A model generated the notes under the pieces. That model was not told where the DNA came from. It searched no databases and saw only the letters and a program-made list of their open reading frames with translations. 64,000 nucleotides of DNA from Novipirellula artificiosorum (GTDB lineage Bacteria; Planctomycetota; Planctomycetia; Pirellulales; Pirellulaceae), in contig NZ_SJPV01000017.1 of NCBI RefSeq assembly GCF_007860135.1, forward strand, positions 58,425 through 122,424. Reading direction: 5' to 3'. The translations under genes were made by a program, and so were the position numbers. How positions within the stretch are numbered: the stretch's first letter is position 1; each line of letters begins with the position of its first letter. Positions 52,240 through 60,660 of the stretch are shown here, in pieces.

Positions 52240-52312
52240 CGTTGGAGTGGTAGGCTTTAGCCGATCAAGCAAAGATCCAGCACGCAATCGGCTAAAGCCT
52301 ACGACTCCAACG
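52240..52312. repeat. REP-like palindrome downstream of the GH130 operon
   Basis: CGTTGGAGTGGTAGGCTTTA and GCCGAT pair with ATCGGC and TAAAGCCTACGACTCCAACG, 26 bp with a single mismatch, separated by about 20 bases. Palindromes of this GTAGGCTTTAGCCGA type look like dispersed REP sequences. It lies between the converging GH130 and DapA-like genes and may act as a bidirectional transcript end. Confidence 0.75.
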
Positions 52313-52392
52313 TGCGCAGTCTGCTTTTGACTCTATCGGTGTAAGCTGATTGCATACAAAAGGCTACGAAAAAAGTAGAAATGCTGCGCGAG

Positions 52393-53466
52393 CTAGGACA
52401 ACCACGCATCGAGGTGTTCTTGGACGAAGGAATCATCGTTCAAATGGGGATAGGCGGCGATCACGCGATCGATCTCCTGCGATTGTCCAGCGGACAGGAC
52501 TTCGTTGGGATCCAGGCACCATGTTCCTGGTAACAAACCCTGCCGACGCAGAACTTCGTGTATACCAGGGATGCAACCAGCAAAGTGATTCGCGGCATCG
52601 AAGAAGGCGGCGTTGCAGTCGGTAACTTCAACATTCCGCCGTAGCCATTCCGCCGGGACGGCGTCGCCGGATGCGAGTCCCGCATGAATCTCATCAAGCA
52701 GCCGGACGGCCGTTTGAGTCCACACGCACCAATGGCCGAGCAACCCTCCACGAATACGAACTCGCTTCCGTCCGCAATCGGTTGCGATTCGATACTCGGT
52801 GATTAAGTCCGCAATGATGTTGTCGTCATTTCCGGTGTAAAGTGTGATGTCGTCCTCACGCCCGGCATCACAAACGGCTCGGACAACGTCAAGCGTCTGA
52901 TAGCGATTGAAGGGGGCCATCTTGATCGCGATCACATTTTCGATTTCTGCGAACTGACGCCAGAATCGATAGGGCAAGGCGCGACCCCCCACGGCAGTTT
53001 GCAGATAGAATCCGATCACAGGCATCACTTTGGCGACCTCGCGACTATGCTCTAGCAAGGTTTCCATACTTTCGTTGGCTAACGCGGCGAGACTTAGCAG
53101 ACAGGCGTGGTAGCCCTGCGACACCGCATAGGACGCTTCCTTGATCGCCTGTTCGGTTCGTCCACAGACCCCGGCTACCTTGAAAATGTCTCGGTCCTTG
53201 GCTGCTCCGTATTCGTCGATCACATTTGACACCAAACGGAGTACCGGCCCAAACAGTCCAATTTTTGGGTCACGAATCGCAAACTGTGTTGAATGCACGC
53301 CTACAGCAATTCCACCTGCACCTGCATCGATAAAGTACCGGGTCAAAGCCGTTTGGTATCTCGCATCGAAGCGTCGATTTGCATCGAGTGCTAACGGTTG
53401 AGCCGGAATGACGATCCCTTTGCGGACATTTGCTCGGATCACCGCCGGCAGGTCACTGATTCGCAT
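52393..53466 (-). CDS. DapA-like (dihydrodipicolinate synthase/N-acetylneuraminate lyase superfamily) protein
   Basis: 357 residues from the ATG at 53466, which starts five bases after the upstream gene ends. A TIM barrel of the class I aldolase superfamily: KGIVIPAQPLALDANRRFDA, AGAGGIAVGVHSTQF, KVAGVCGRTEQAIKEASYAV and VIAIKMAPFNRYQTLDVVRA with the Schiff-base Lys. The glycine-rich GGLLGHWCVWTQTAVRLLDE follows. The superfamily cleaves or condenses 2-keto acids. With the Gfo/Idh/MocA and epimerase-like proteins it probably belongs to a sugar-acid or keto-sugar pathway. No signal peptide, so cytoplasmic. Confidence 0.82.
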   Translation of the reverse strand: MRISDLPAVIRANVRKGIVIPAQPLALDANRRFDARYQTALTRYFIDAGAGGIAVGVHSTQFAIRDPKIGLFGPVLRLVSNVIDEYGAAKDRDIFKVAGVCGRTEQAIKEASYAVSQGYHACLLSLAALANESMETLLEHSREVAKVMPVIGFYLQTAVGGRALPYRFWRQFAEIENVIAIKMAPFNRYQTLDVVRAVCDAGREDDITLYTGNDDNIIADLITEYRIATDCGRKRVRIRGGLLGHWCVWTQTAVRLLDEIHAGLASGDAVPAEWLRRNVEVTDCNAAFFDAANHFAGCIPGIHEVLRRQGLLPGTWCLDPNEVLSAGQSQEIDRVIAAYPHLNDDSFVQEHLDAWLS

Positions 53467-53470
53467 TGGA

Positions 53471-54514
53471 CTAGTAGCTTCCGTCGGTAACGGTAAAGTG
53501 CGTTGGTTTGCCGAGTGACCGCCCACCCATCATGCTCCAGTGGGCTTGCCAACGGATGAGTTGTTCCGCCGCCACGGAAGGTGCGCCGAACAATGCAGTG
53601 GCTCTCGCACTATCGCTCAAGTAGGACAAGTCGCTGGGCTTTCCGGTGAACCGAACAGGCATCCCCATCCATTGGCCTAACTGTTCTGCGACATCTTTCG
53701 TTGTCAGTGTTTCCGGTCCCGTCACATTCAGGATATTTGCTGGCGACGAGCAATGGCCCAAGCACATTAACGCTTGCGTGTTGGCATCGCCTTGCCAGAT
53801 CACATTGAACGCCGGCACGCCAAGGTCAACGGGTTCATCACACTGAATTTTCTCGGCAATGTCGTGCAGCACCCCATATCGCAAATCGATCGAGTAGTTC
53901 AGGCGATACAAGCAAACGGGCGTTCCGTAGGCACGACTACCATACTCGAACACGCGTTCACGCCCCAAACAGGATTGGGCATACTCACCGATGGGCTCCG
54001 GAGCGACCCTCTCGTTCGGTGCGCTACCAATGCGAACTAACGGGTAAACACAGCCAGTCGAAAAAGCAACGATGCTTGATTGGCGGAAATGCTCGGTGAC
54101 GTTCGCGGGTACGATCGTGTTCATCGCCCATGTCAATGACGCGGCACCCGCCGTGCCGAATTTCCGTCCCACCATGAAGAGAACGTTTTTGATCTGTGGA
54201 AGTTGGGCGACCGCCGCACGATTCAACAGATCGCACTGGATTGTCTTGACGCCGATCGATTCGAGTTGTTCCTGTGATTCGGGACGCGAGAATCTCGCAA
54301 CTCCGTAAACCGTTTTTCGAACACCGGCCCTCTCGATGGCCCTGACGGCCAAGTGCCCGAGACTGACTCCCATCTTTCCAGCAATCCCGAGTATGATCAG
54401 GTCGCCTTCTCGATTGGCAATAAAGTCTACCAGCGCATCGGATGGCCGAGTAAGAAGTGCATCGAGTTGCGATTCGCTTTCAACAATTTCGGGGAGATTC
54501 AAGTCGGTGATCAC
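53471..54514 (-). CDS. NAD(P)-dependent epimerase/dehydratase-like protein
   Basis: 347 residues. The Rossmann motif LIILGIAGKMGVSLGHLAVR (residues ~40-60) and later VYGVARFSRPESQEQLESIG, VKTIQCDLLN, NVLFMVGRKFGTAGA and FSTGCVYPLV belong to the extended short-chain dehydrogenase group. The C-terminal half has the substrate-domain pattern ILNVTGPETLTTKDVAEQLG. The catalytic Y-x3-K is atypical: no YxxxK follows the serine, so the chemistry is uncertain. It overlaps the Gfo/Idh/MocA gene by four bases and the DapA-like gene starts five bases after it, forming one operon. Confidence 0.78.
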   Translation of the reverse strand: MITDLNLPEIVESESQLDALLTRPSDALVDFIANREGDLIILGIAGKMGVSLGHLAVRAIERAGVRKTVYGVARFSRPESQEQLESIGVKTIQCDLLNRAAVAQLPQIKNVLFMVGRKFGTAGAASLTWAMNTIVPANVTEHFRQSSIVAFSTGCVYPLVRIGSAPNERVAPEPIGEYAQSCLGRERVFEYGSRAYGTPVCLYRLNYSIDLRYGVLHDIAEKIQCDEPVDLGVPAFNVIWQGDANTQALMCLGHCSSPANILNVTGPETLTTKDVAEQLGQWMGMPVRFTGKPSDLSYLSDSARATALFGAPSVAAEQLIRWQAHWSMMGGRSLGKPTHFTVTDGSY

Positions 54515-55560
54515 GGTCCCAGCCTCCCTGACAAGATAACGCTCGCTTCGGCATCCGCATCCGCCATCACTTCGGCAAGGTGAACCGGATTGCCACCACG
54601 TTGTTTGCTGAGCATTGCCGCTTGCATGAATGCGTACAGCTCGATCGTTTCGGTTGGCTCGATCGGCGACCGAAGGGATCGGAAGAATCTGCCAATCTCG
54701 ATCACCAGCGGCTTGTAACCTTCATAAGGCCCAATCGACTGGATACCTTGACTGCAAAAAGCGGTTCCACCGTAGCCGGTTTTTCCTGAGCGAATTCCAC
54801 GGAACGTTCCAATCCGTCCGTCCGCCCACCGACCTACCGAAAACTCGAAGTCATTCGACGAAGTATGACTAACGCTGACACAGCCGGTTCCCATGCACGT
54901 GTAGAGCAGCTCCACTCCATGAATTCCGTACCAAAACAAATCCACATGCGTCTTCTCGAGTGAGCAGGGACTGTAACTGCTACATCCCAGAACAGGACCC
55001 TCGTCGCCGGCGCGAACCCGCTGTACCGCGCTGCTGAAACGAAGTGACGAGCTACTGAACATCGGTGTTTTGTAGTGTTCGGCAGCCCGGAAAATCGCGA
55101 GGGCTTCCGCAAGATTCGATCCGATCGGCTTGTCAATGAAAACCGGTTTCCCCGCCCGAAACACCTCCAAAGCTTGTTCAAAGTGGATCCGACCGTCGTT
55201 GGTTTCAAGTAACACACAATCGACTTTGGTTAGCAGGTCCGCAATCGACTCGGTGATCTCGACTCCCAACGCTTCCATCTCCGCGGTCAATTTAGGGATG
55301 CGGCTCGTACTCGATTCAATATCGGGGCTACCGTGCGGATAGGCAGCCACAACACGAAGTCCGACCAAAGCCGGGTCGCTGGCCTCGTCTCGGTTGAATT
55401 CTTGGGTGAACGCGGTTGCGTGAGACGTATCGAGCCCGATGATTCCGAGTCGAAGCGTTTCGGGATGATGCGACTCGGGTTCGTCAGCGTGAATTCGCAT
55501 GTTCGTGGGTATCGCAAAGGTGGTTAGCACCAGCAAGTAGATGCCGAAATCGATTCTCAT
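54511..55560 (-). CDS. Secreted Gfo/Idh/MocA-family oxidoreductase
   Basis: 349 residues. An N-terminal signal peptide (YLLVLTTFAIPTNMRIHA) precedes a Rossmann domain (LRLGIIGLDTSHATAFTQEF) that lacks the usual GxGxxG and reads GLDTSH. KPVFIDKPIGSNLAEALAIF carries the family's conserved K-P motif. The substrate-domain residues HVDLFWYGIHGVELLYTCMG include the two catalytic His positions. Exported members with twin features like this are a planctomycete speciality, and the cofactor may be permanently bound. First gene of a three-gene operon; a 121-bp hairpin repeat lies upstream at 55580-55700. Confidence 0.82.
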   Translation of the reverse strand: MRIDFGIYLLVLTTFAIPTNMRIHADEPESHHPETLRLGIIGLDTSHATAFTQEFNRDEASDPALVGLRVVAAYPHGSPDIESSTSRIPKLTAEMEALGVEITESIADLLTKVDCVLLETNDGRIHFEQALEVFRAGKPVFIDKPIGSNLAEALAIFRAAEHYKTPMFSSSSLRFSSAVQRVRAGDEGPVLGCSSYSPCSLEKTHVDLFWYGIHGVELLYTCMGTGCVSVSHTSSNDFEFSVGRWADGRIGTFRGIRSGKTGYGGTAFCSQGIQSIGPYEGYKPLVIEIGRFFRSLRSPIEPTETIELYAFMQAAMLSKQRGGNPVHLAEVMADADAEASVILSGRLGP

Positions 55561-55579
55561 AGCATGTCCTCTGACTCAT

Positions 55580-55700
55580 GGACCGTCAGCATTGAATTTT
55601 AGGGTAGTGGATTTCGCCAGAAATCCGTAACTCAAATGTTCTAAGGGACTTCTGGCGAAGTCCACTACGTCCCAACTCGCAGTCTTAACCTTGACGGTCC
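55580..55700 (+). repeat. 121-bp hairpin repeat, complete copy
   Basis: From GGACCGTCAGCATTGAATTT to CTTGACGGTCC. The core GTAGTGGATTTCGCCAGAAA pairs with TTCTGGCGAAGTCCACTAC across a 20-base loop, and the outer arms GGACCGTCA / TTGACGGTCC form terminal inverted repeats. It matches 33374-33494 in reverse and is the intact version of the split copy at 12250/13125. It lies just upstream of the Gfo/Idh/MocA start and might affect its promoter. Confidence 0.85.
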
Positions 55701-55715
55701 ACTAGGTACGGCGAT

Positions 55716-56162
55716 TCATGGGGCCATCTTTCCAGGTTGAAGACGGTGAGCGCGCGAACGGGCCATGTAGTCATCCAGTCGCTCAAGGTCAAACTCCTCG
55801 ATCATCGAATCGATACTAATCGTTTCGTGTTCGCTTGCGATCAGTACGGGCCCCAGCAATCCTGGATCCGTGATCTTCACCCTGACTCCGTACTTCGCCT
55901 TCATCGCTTTGAGACGTCCCCAGTTTTCGTCCAGGTGAACCAACTCGCAATCGAGATTGACCTTGGCGACGGCACAATCAAAGTCATTCGTATTGCTCGC
56001 GATCGGCTCGCCAAGCGGATTCCGAATCTGGGACGGGGTGGGCCGTCCCGCGATCGCCCCGACAAAGTGGCTCCAAGTTGCTAGGTTCCCATCTCCATGA
56101 CCGGTCGCGGTGAGATGCGCGAAATGCATGCCCCGCGCAATTGGACATCCCACCGCTCCCAA
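55716..56162 (-). pseudogene. C-terminal fragment, possibly a carbon-nitrogen hydrolase
   Basis: The open frame of 148 codons has no credible start. From about 56050 on it reads NPLGEPIASNTNDFDCAVAK, VNLDCELVHLDENWGRLKAM and YGVRVKITDPGLLGPVLIAS. This resembles the tail of nitrilase-like proteins, where a post-active-site strand ends in D..G..L and is followed by a C-terminal dimerisation arm. The catalytic Glu-Lys-Cys region is absent. Upstream of about 56150 the sequence no longer looks coding. It seems to be a truncated gene; family assignment is tentative. Confidence 0.45.
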
Positions 56163-56316
56163 TCAGGAAGATTCCACGACTTCAATTGGCCAAAGCCAGC
56201 TTCGCTCGAAAAACAAGGTCTCCCATGAGATACCGCGGCCGATAAAGAGAAGCATACCAACTGCATGGCAGGGAGGCAACCCAGAAAATTGTGTTTGCAT
56301 GCAACCTTTTGGTATT

Positions 56317-57471
56317 TCAGGAGCGGTGCCCACGATACTTGGCTGGCGTGATGCCAAAATGCTTCCGGAAGATGGAGATGAAATACCACGCTTCGTTGAA
56401 CCCACATTGCTCGGAGATGCTTTCGATCGAAGCCGAGGATTGCTGCAATAACTCAATCGCTCGCTGCATTTGCAGCCGCACAATCTCTTGCTTTGGCGTC
56501 CGTCCAACAATCTCCTTAAACCGACGATTCAGCAGCGAGCGTGAAATGGGCAAGTGTTTTTCCACGTCATCCACCGTCAATTGGTTGCACGCCTGTTGTC
56601 GAATCAGCCGAATGGCTTTCGCGATGATTGGGTCGTCACAAGCAATGATATCGGTCGATTGTCTCGCGACGACTCCGGTTGCTTCAAACCACACCGGCTG
56701 GCTGAGTTTCGTTTGATCGTTCATCAGTCGGTCGAGTTGGACAGCGGCCTCGAAACCAATCCGCTCTGCATCGATGTTCACACTGGTTAACGCAGGATCT
56801 GATAGCTGGCAAAGAAACTCATCATTATCAACGCCGATCACCGCGACCTGATCGGGAACCAATAAATTGGCTCGCTGGCATGCATCGAGCACTTGTCGCC
56901 CGCGATCATCGTGGCAACACATCACACCAATTGGTTTTGGCAGATCGACCAACCAATTCGCCAGTTCTTGTTGCTGAGATTTCCAGTCGTTTTCCTTGGC
57001 TGCGTCGGTCTTCTTAAACACGTGGCACGTTGAACCGTGCTGCTGGACGAGCGAGACGAACGCATTTCGACGCAGGTCATCGTAGAGATAGCGTCCGGTC
57101 GGTTCGCCAACGAACGCAAACTGTTTTAGCCCACAATCAACCAAATGATCGAGTGCTGCTCGCGCCACGCTCGTATTCTCGATCCCGAACGAGGGCACTC
57201 CCAACGGCCCCGCAGCTCCACGAAGATCGATCAAAGGAATTCCCGTCTTGAGAATCGCCCGTCCCATCTTGCGATCGGTCACTCTGGCAAGAATTCCATC
57301 GCCGCGCCAAGTCTTAAACCAGTCCGGCAACGGAGCCCCCAAATCCTGCTGCTTAAAATAGATTGACCAATTGGTTGCTTCACGGTTAAACCGAGCGACG
57401 CCTCGGAGTAGACCACGCCCGTATTCGCGAGAGGTCTCGATCAGAACGGCGACGTCACGTTTGGGCTTCAT
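56317..57471 (-). CDS. XylR-type AraC transcriptional regulator with LacI-like sensor domain
   Basis: 384 residues. The N-terminal ~275 residues are a periplasmic-binding-protein fold: VAVLIETSREYGRGLLRGVA, GDGILARVTDRKMGRAILKT, FAFVGEPTGRYLYDDLRRNA, VMCCHDDRGRQVLDACQRAN and VIGVDNDEFLCQLSDPALTS. The C-terminus is an AraC helix-turn-helix pair (LTVDDVEKHLPISRSLLNRR and ASIESISEQCGFNEAWYFIS). This is the XylR layout that senses a sugar and activates its catabolic operon. It lies divergently or upstream of a broken region, so its target operon is uncertain; the Gfo/Idh/MocA operon is the closest candidate on the same strand. Confidence 0.9.
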   Translation of the reverse strand: MKPKRDVAVLIETSREYGRGLLRGVARFNREATNWSIYFKQQDLGAPLPDWFKTWRGDGILARVTDRKMGRAILKTGIPLIDLRGAAGPLGVPSFGIENTSVARAALDHLVDCGLKQFAFVGEPTGRYLYDDLRRNAFVSLVQQHGSTCHVFKKTDAAKENDWKSQQQELANWLVDLPKPIGVMCCHDDRGRQVLDACQRANLLVPDQVAVIGVDNDEFLCQLSDPALTSVNIDAERIGFEAAVQLDRLMNDQTKLSQPVWFEATGVVARQSTDIIACDDPIIAKAIRLIRQQACNQLTVDDVEKHLPISRSLLNRRFKEIVGRTPKQEIVRLQMQRAIELLQQSSASIESISEQCGFNEAWYFISIFRKHFGITPAKYRGHRS

Positions 57472-57930
57472 GCTAAACTCGTAAGAACAAGTGTGTTCCG
57501 TTATCTTAAGGCAAAATCACTATGCGTTTCTGTCTCAGATCAAACACAACTCCCATCGAAAACGCCAGCAGATTCGCCAGGCAACAATGCATTGGGTGAA
57601 CATCGAATCGCCAAACCACAAAGCACTCCAGTGAGTGGACTTGACTTGCACGGAGGAAACGCAGCCTTTCAGCGTCGCGATCAAGTCACAAGAAAACGAA
57701 CAACAAGGAAGACAATTCCATGTCGGCTGGAGACTATGAATTTTCGATAATTTGCAGCGTTACCGCAATCCCCCAACCACTTCCTACCAGTGCAATCCGT
57801 TCCTCAAATTGTAGTGGACTTCACTAGGATGATAAGTGATTCGCCCTGCCGCTCTTTACTCGCTTGCAAAACAATGCACCTTGTGTCCCAGACGTTGCCT
57901 CCAAACACATAGAGACCTTGAAGGACGAAG
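57472..57930. other. Gene-poor start of a decayed region
   Basis: About 460 bases upstream of XylR. The open frames have no recognisable protein character. A half-copy of the hairpin repeat motif (TTGTAGTGGACTTCACTAGG, near 57810) is present. The promoter of the XylR gene should lie in the first part, though no clear elements were seen. Confidence 0.4.
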
Positions 57931-58192
57931 TTGCTAGGCAACATTGGGCCAGCCATCTCGGCTGCTTTCGCGTTTTTGTGCCTCTGTACCGTTCTACAAG
58001 CGGCTGAACGTCCCAATATCATCGTGAATCTTACTGATGACATGGCGGGATTCAGAGTTCGGGTGTTACGAGGGAGAAATTGAAATTCCGAACCTCGATT
58101 CACCTGCCGCCAAAGGTCTCCGATTCTTGCAGTTCTACGACGGGGCTCGTTGCTGGCTCATCCACTCCGGACGTGGTGGCCTGTCCAATTGA
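57931..58192 (+). pseudogene. Sulfatase N-terminal remnant with destroyed active site
   Basis: One frame gives a signal-like AISAAFAFLCLCTVLQAAER followed by PNIIVNLTDDMAGF, the metal-binding start of arylsulfatases. After a frameshift near 58050 the next frame reads EFGCYEGEIEIPNLDSPAAK and GLRFLQFYDGARCWLIHSG. The formylglycine motif C-x-P-S/T-R should be at CWLIH; Pro and Arg are lost. No downstream sulfatase sequence follows. It is a truncated, mutated relic. Confidence 0.7.
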
Positions 58193-58578
58193 ATCGAGTG
58201 AATGATTTCATCGATCTGTCTGAACAGACTGACCTCGTGAGTAAGCTTCCCCTTGTAACGTCCCATCGCCATGTCCATGACGACCGCCGACAAACAGCCG
58301 CGATGGATGCTCATCACCTGAGACAGGAACACCCAGAGCGTCACCGAAGTCTTATAAACTCGAGCCGATCTGAGAATCGATGTTGCCTTCCCATAGGCCG
58401 ACTCAATAGTCTCTTTAGTGATCAGCGAGGCAAAGTACAGATCGCCACATTGGCGGGCGTGATGGACTCGACTGCGAAACGAATCAAAGGGAACGTGACA
58501 CACGGGGGGCTTCCTTGCTTGGCGTGTTCGGGAGGTTAGATATCCGAACTCATCGCAAGTGAAGCCCCTTGCTGTCAA
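58135..58578 (-). pseudogene. IS4-family transposase remnant with internal deletion
   Basis: The frame carries LITKETIESAYGKATSILRS and SVTLWVFLSQVMSIHRGCLS, typical of the N-terminal part of IS4 transposases. It then moves in phase to MDMAMGRYKGKLTHEVSLFR, which belongs between the first and second DDE acidic residues. The last ~22 codons are antisense to the sulfatase remnant and not transposase-like. The middle and the whole C-terminus are missing. Confidence 0.6.
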
Positions 58579-58945
58579 TCGATGCTAAGTCCCAGCACAG
58601 CAACGCCTTGCTGCGGATTAGGTGCCATTCGTGCCCGTCCAGTGGCCTGGATTCAAATCGGGTTCGGTTCCAACGCGGAAACGCCACTTCGCAACTTCTT
58701 CCCGTCCGAATACTTCAACGATCGCCTGTCTATCCAGAATCGCAACAGAGCAGCGATCATGCTTAGGTCTGAACCAAGAAATGGATCGAGATTAGATTTG
58801 TTTCACGTGCCGCTTGCATGGTGCGGTTGATGGATAGCTGGCTGCGGGAAGGGTACAATCTCCGGGCTTAGGTAGTCGCGCGAGTTCGGATTGCCTCTCA
58901 CGCTCAGCAGCCCGTATCTCTTTTCGCTAGTCCACGCCCACGCCC
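58579..58945. other. No recognisable gene
   Basis: About 370 bases without a supportable gene or repeat. Two overlapping plus-strand frames are open but show no family features. Possibly flanking DNA of the IS4 remnant and the promoter region of the interrupted gene that follows. Confidence 0.4.
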
Positions 58946-59571
58946 ATGCACATCACAGTTGCCGCAGTTTTAGATGGTGAGCCCAAGCAGTTCGAGAAAC
59001 GTTGCAAGGGGATTGCACATAGGGCGCATCAACAGCCCTGCGATATCTTTCGCGACGAGGCTTTGAAGAATGATTGGGCCGTCAAAGTTTGGCTCATCCG
59101 GCGGAAGCGTGCGCAGGAGGTTTTCGAGGCATCTCTCCGGTGTCCCATGATTGCGGGCAGGAGCTATTTTCACTTGTTATCGTGCAGTTGCCGGGAGAAA
59201 CGGAGTCGAGCTCTGCAGAGGTGCAACTTGACAAGGGATATCCCGGTCGACGGTGCGCCAAGGGTGCTACCGGTTCCCGGCGGACGACCGACCGTCGGGG
59301 ACTCTTTTCTAAGAGATCATTGGACACCGGAGCCATACCTCCAAAAAACCTCGAGTCTGGGTTCCGCGCGCTTCCGTCGGATGAGCCCAAAGTTTTTGGT
59401 CAGACGCTGAATCAAGATGCCGATCAGACCATCGCGGAGAAAACTTCGTTTGAAGAAAAAACGACGGTCTTGCTGGTTACCGCGAAGCCGGAAGCCAGCT
59501 TGCTGCGGATCTATCGCGATGGCATCGATCGCTTGGCTGCACACAAGAAGACAACGCCCGCGATCGATTGA
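58946..59571 (+). pseudogene. Small unknown gene interrupted by the 297-bp element
   Basis: Before the element the frame reads MHITVAAVLDGEPKQFEKRC ... ALKNDWAVKV. After it, in a shifted frame, it continues KVFGQTLNQDADQTIAEKTS and TTVLLVTAKPEASLLRIYRD to a stop at 59571. Removing 297 bp plus the 8-bp duplication CAAAGTTT joins both halves in one frame (NDWAVKVFGQTLN), giving about 107 residues. The inserted total of 305 bp is not a multiple of three. Open frames continue through the element, so translation would give a chimera. Family not recognised; the last part looks like a soluble helix-rich protein. Confidence 0.7.
59091..59387 (-). mobile_element. 297-bp miniature inverted-repeat element, copy 3 (with 8-bp duplication)
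   Basis: In reverse orientation to copies 1 and 2: starts GGCTCATCCGGCGGAAGCG and ends CGCTTCCGTCGGATGAGCC. It is flanked by CAAAGTTT at 59083-59090 and 59388-59395, a perfect 8-bp duplication. It is inserted within a small gene and breaks its frame. Same 297-bp length as the others with few substitutions, so this transposition is recent on the scale of the decay around it. Confidence 0.92.
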
Positions 59572-59718
59572 GATAGGCTCAGGAGATTGACATCCGGAAG
59601 TGCAACTTCGTCCTTCGCATCATCAGGAGGTTCTGGATGTAGGGCGACGGATGCGGCCAATTAGGGTCGGCGGCAAGAAATGGCGGCTTGATTTCGATCT
59701 GGTATCAAAACAGACTGG

Positions 59719-60313
59719 CTACTCCCTGCCCCTTTTCGTCGGCAGGTCAGCTTCGGCGACACCCTTCTCCACTCGCAGGTCGCCGTACAGAACTTGGTAG
59801 GTATCGCTGTCTTGAGGGCTGTACCAGAAGATGACGGTCTGGGCGTCGTCAAGCTTCACGCTTCCTCCTTGATAGTGCCACTCGCTTCTCGCCTAACGCA
59901 AGCGAACCCTTGCCGGGATCGTCCTGCGCGTTTCGAACACGCTGACGAAGCAGCTCGAACGATCCATTGACTGGTCGATCTTCGGGAGCGTTCTCCATTT
60001 TAAGGACGATCGCCGCGGCGACTTCTTCCAAAGCGTAAGCTAGGCTGCGTGGCGAGAGGAGGGAAAACAGCCCGCAAAACACTAGAAACAAACTGGCGAC
60101 CAACACGAATTTTGTTAGGGGTTGCATTGCCTGGATCCTCTCAAAAAGTGATTGGGGTTCAACCATGTCGGCGGCAGCTTCCTCGCTGTCGAGACGCAAC
60201 ACAACGCTGGAAACCAGATCGGCTGGCGCGTTGGCGGAAATCGGCGTCTGCCGCAGGGCCTCGGTGGCCCGTTCTAACAGGCCATCGCGACTGGAATTCT
60301 TGTGCCTGTTCAC
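59719..60313 (-). pseudogene. Anti-sigma-like membrane protein gene, frameshifted
   Basis: The first frame (154 codons from 60313) has a soluble N-terminus (LLERATEALRQTPISANAPA), one membrane helix (FVLVASLFLVFCGLFSLL) and an outer part ending FELLRQRVRNAQDDPGKGSL. Near 59890 the coding character moves to another frame: EWHYQGGSVKLDDAQTVIFW and SDTYQVLYGDLRVEKGVAEA, ending at TAG at 59719. The two parts plausibly were one protein whose outer sensor domain is now out of frame. It overlaps the sigma factor remnant upstream by four bases, as expected for a sigma/anti-sigma operon. Confidence 0.6.
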
Positions 60314-60471
60314 GGCGAGTTCCCCTGTTTCGTGTCTTCGGACGTCACGAATTCATTCAACAGTTGCCGCAACCGTGTGCGAGCACGATTGAGCAACACC
60401 CCCACATGTCGGTAGGCCGTCTGCCAGACGATCTGTCCATGCTGCTCGACCACCTCGCGCCAATCTGTCAT
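60310..60471 (-). pseudogene. ECF sigma factor reduced to its two ends by an in-frame deletion
   Basis: 53 codons: MTDWREVVEQHGQIVWQTAY is the typical start of planctomycete ECF sigma factors (region 2.1). It is directly followed by VGVLLNRARTRLRQLLNEF, the end of region 4.2. Around 120 residues, covering the -10 recognition and linker regions, are gone, but the reading frame is kept. It cannot direct RNA polymerase. It is followed by the damaged anti-sigma-like gene. Confidence 0.75.
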
Positions 60472-60660
60472 GCAAGTCCTCCAACGGTGGTTGCCACGTG
60501 GCCTCATCGGGCCAATGGGCCGCTGCGTAGGACAATCGTGGCGGACCGGTGGCCTGGCTTGTCGTCTGTTCGTCGTGGTTGTTCGCATCGTTCGTATTCT
60601 TTTTGGTTGGGCGCCGCGGCGGACCGAAGCATCCAGACTTCGGCTTCGATGATTCGTTCT

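Noticed and set aside
57493..57750. An 85-codon plus-strand frame upstream of the sulfatase relic.
   Set aside because: Composition is Ser/Pro/Thr-biased and motif-free with no ribosome-binding site.
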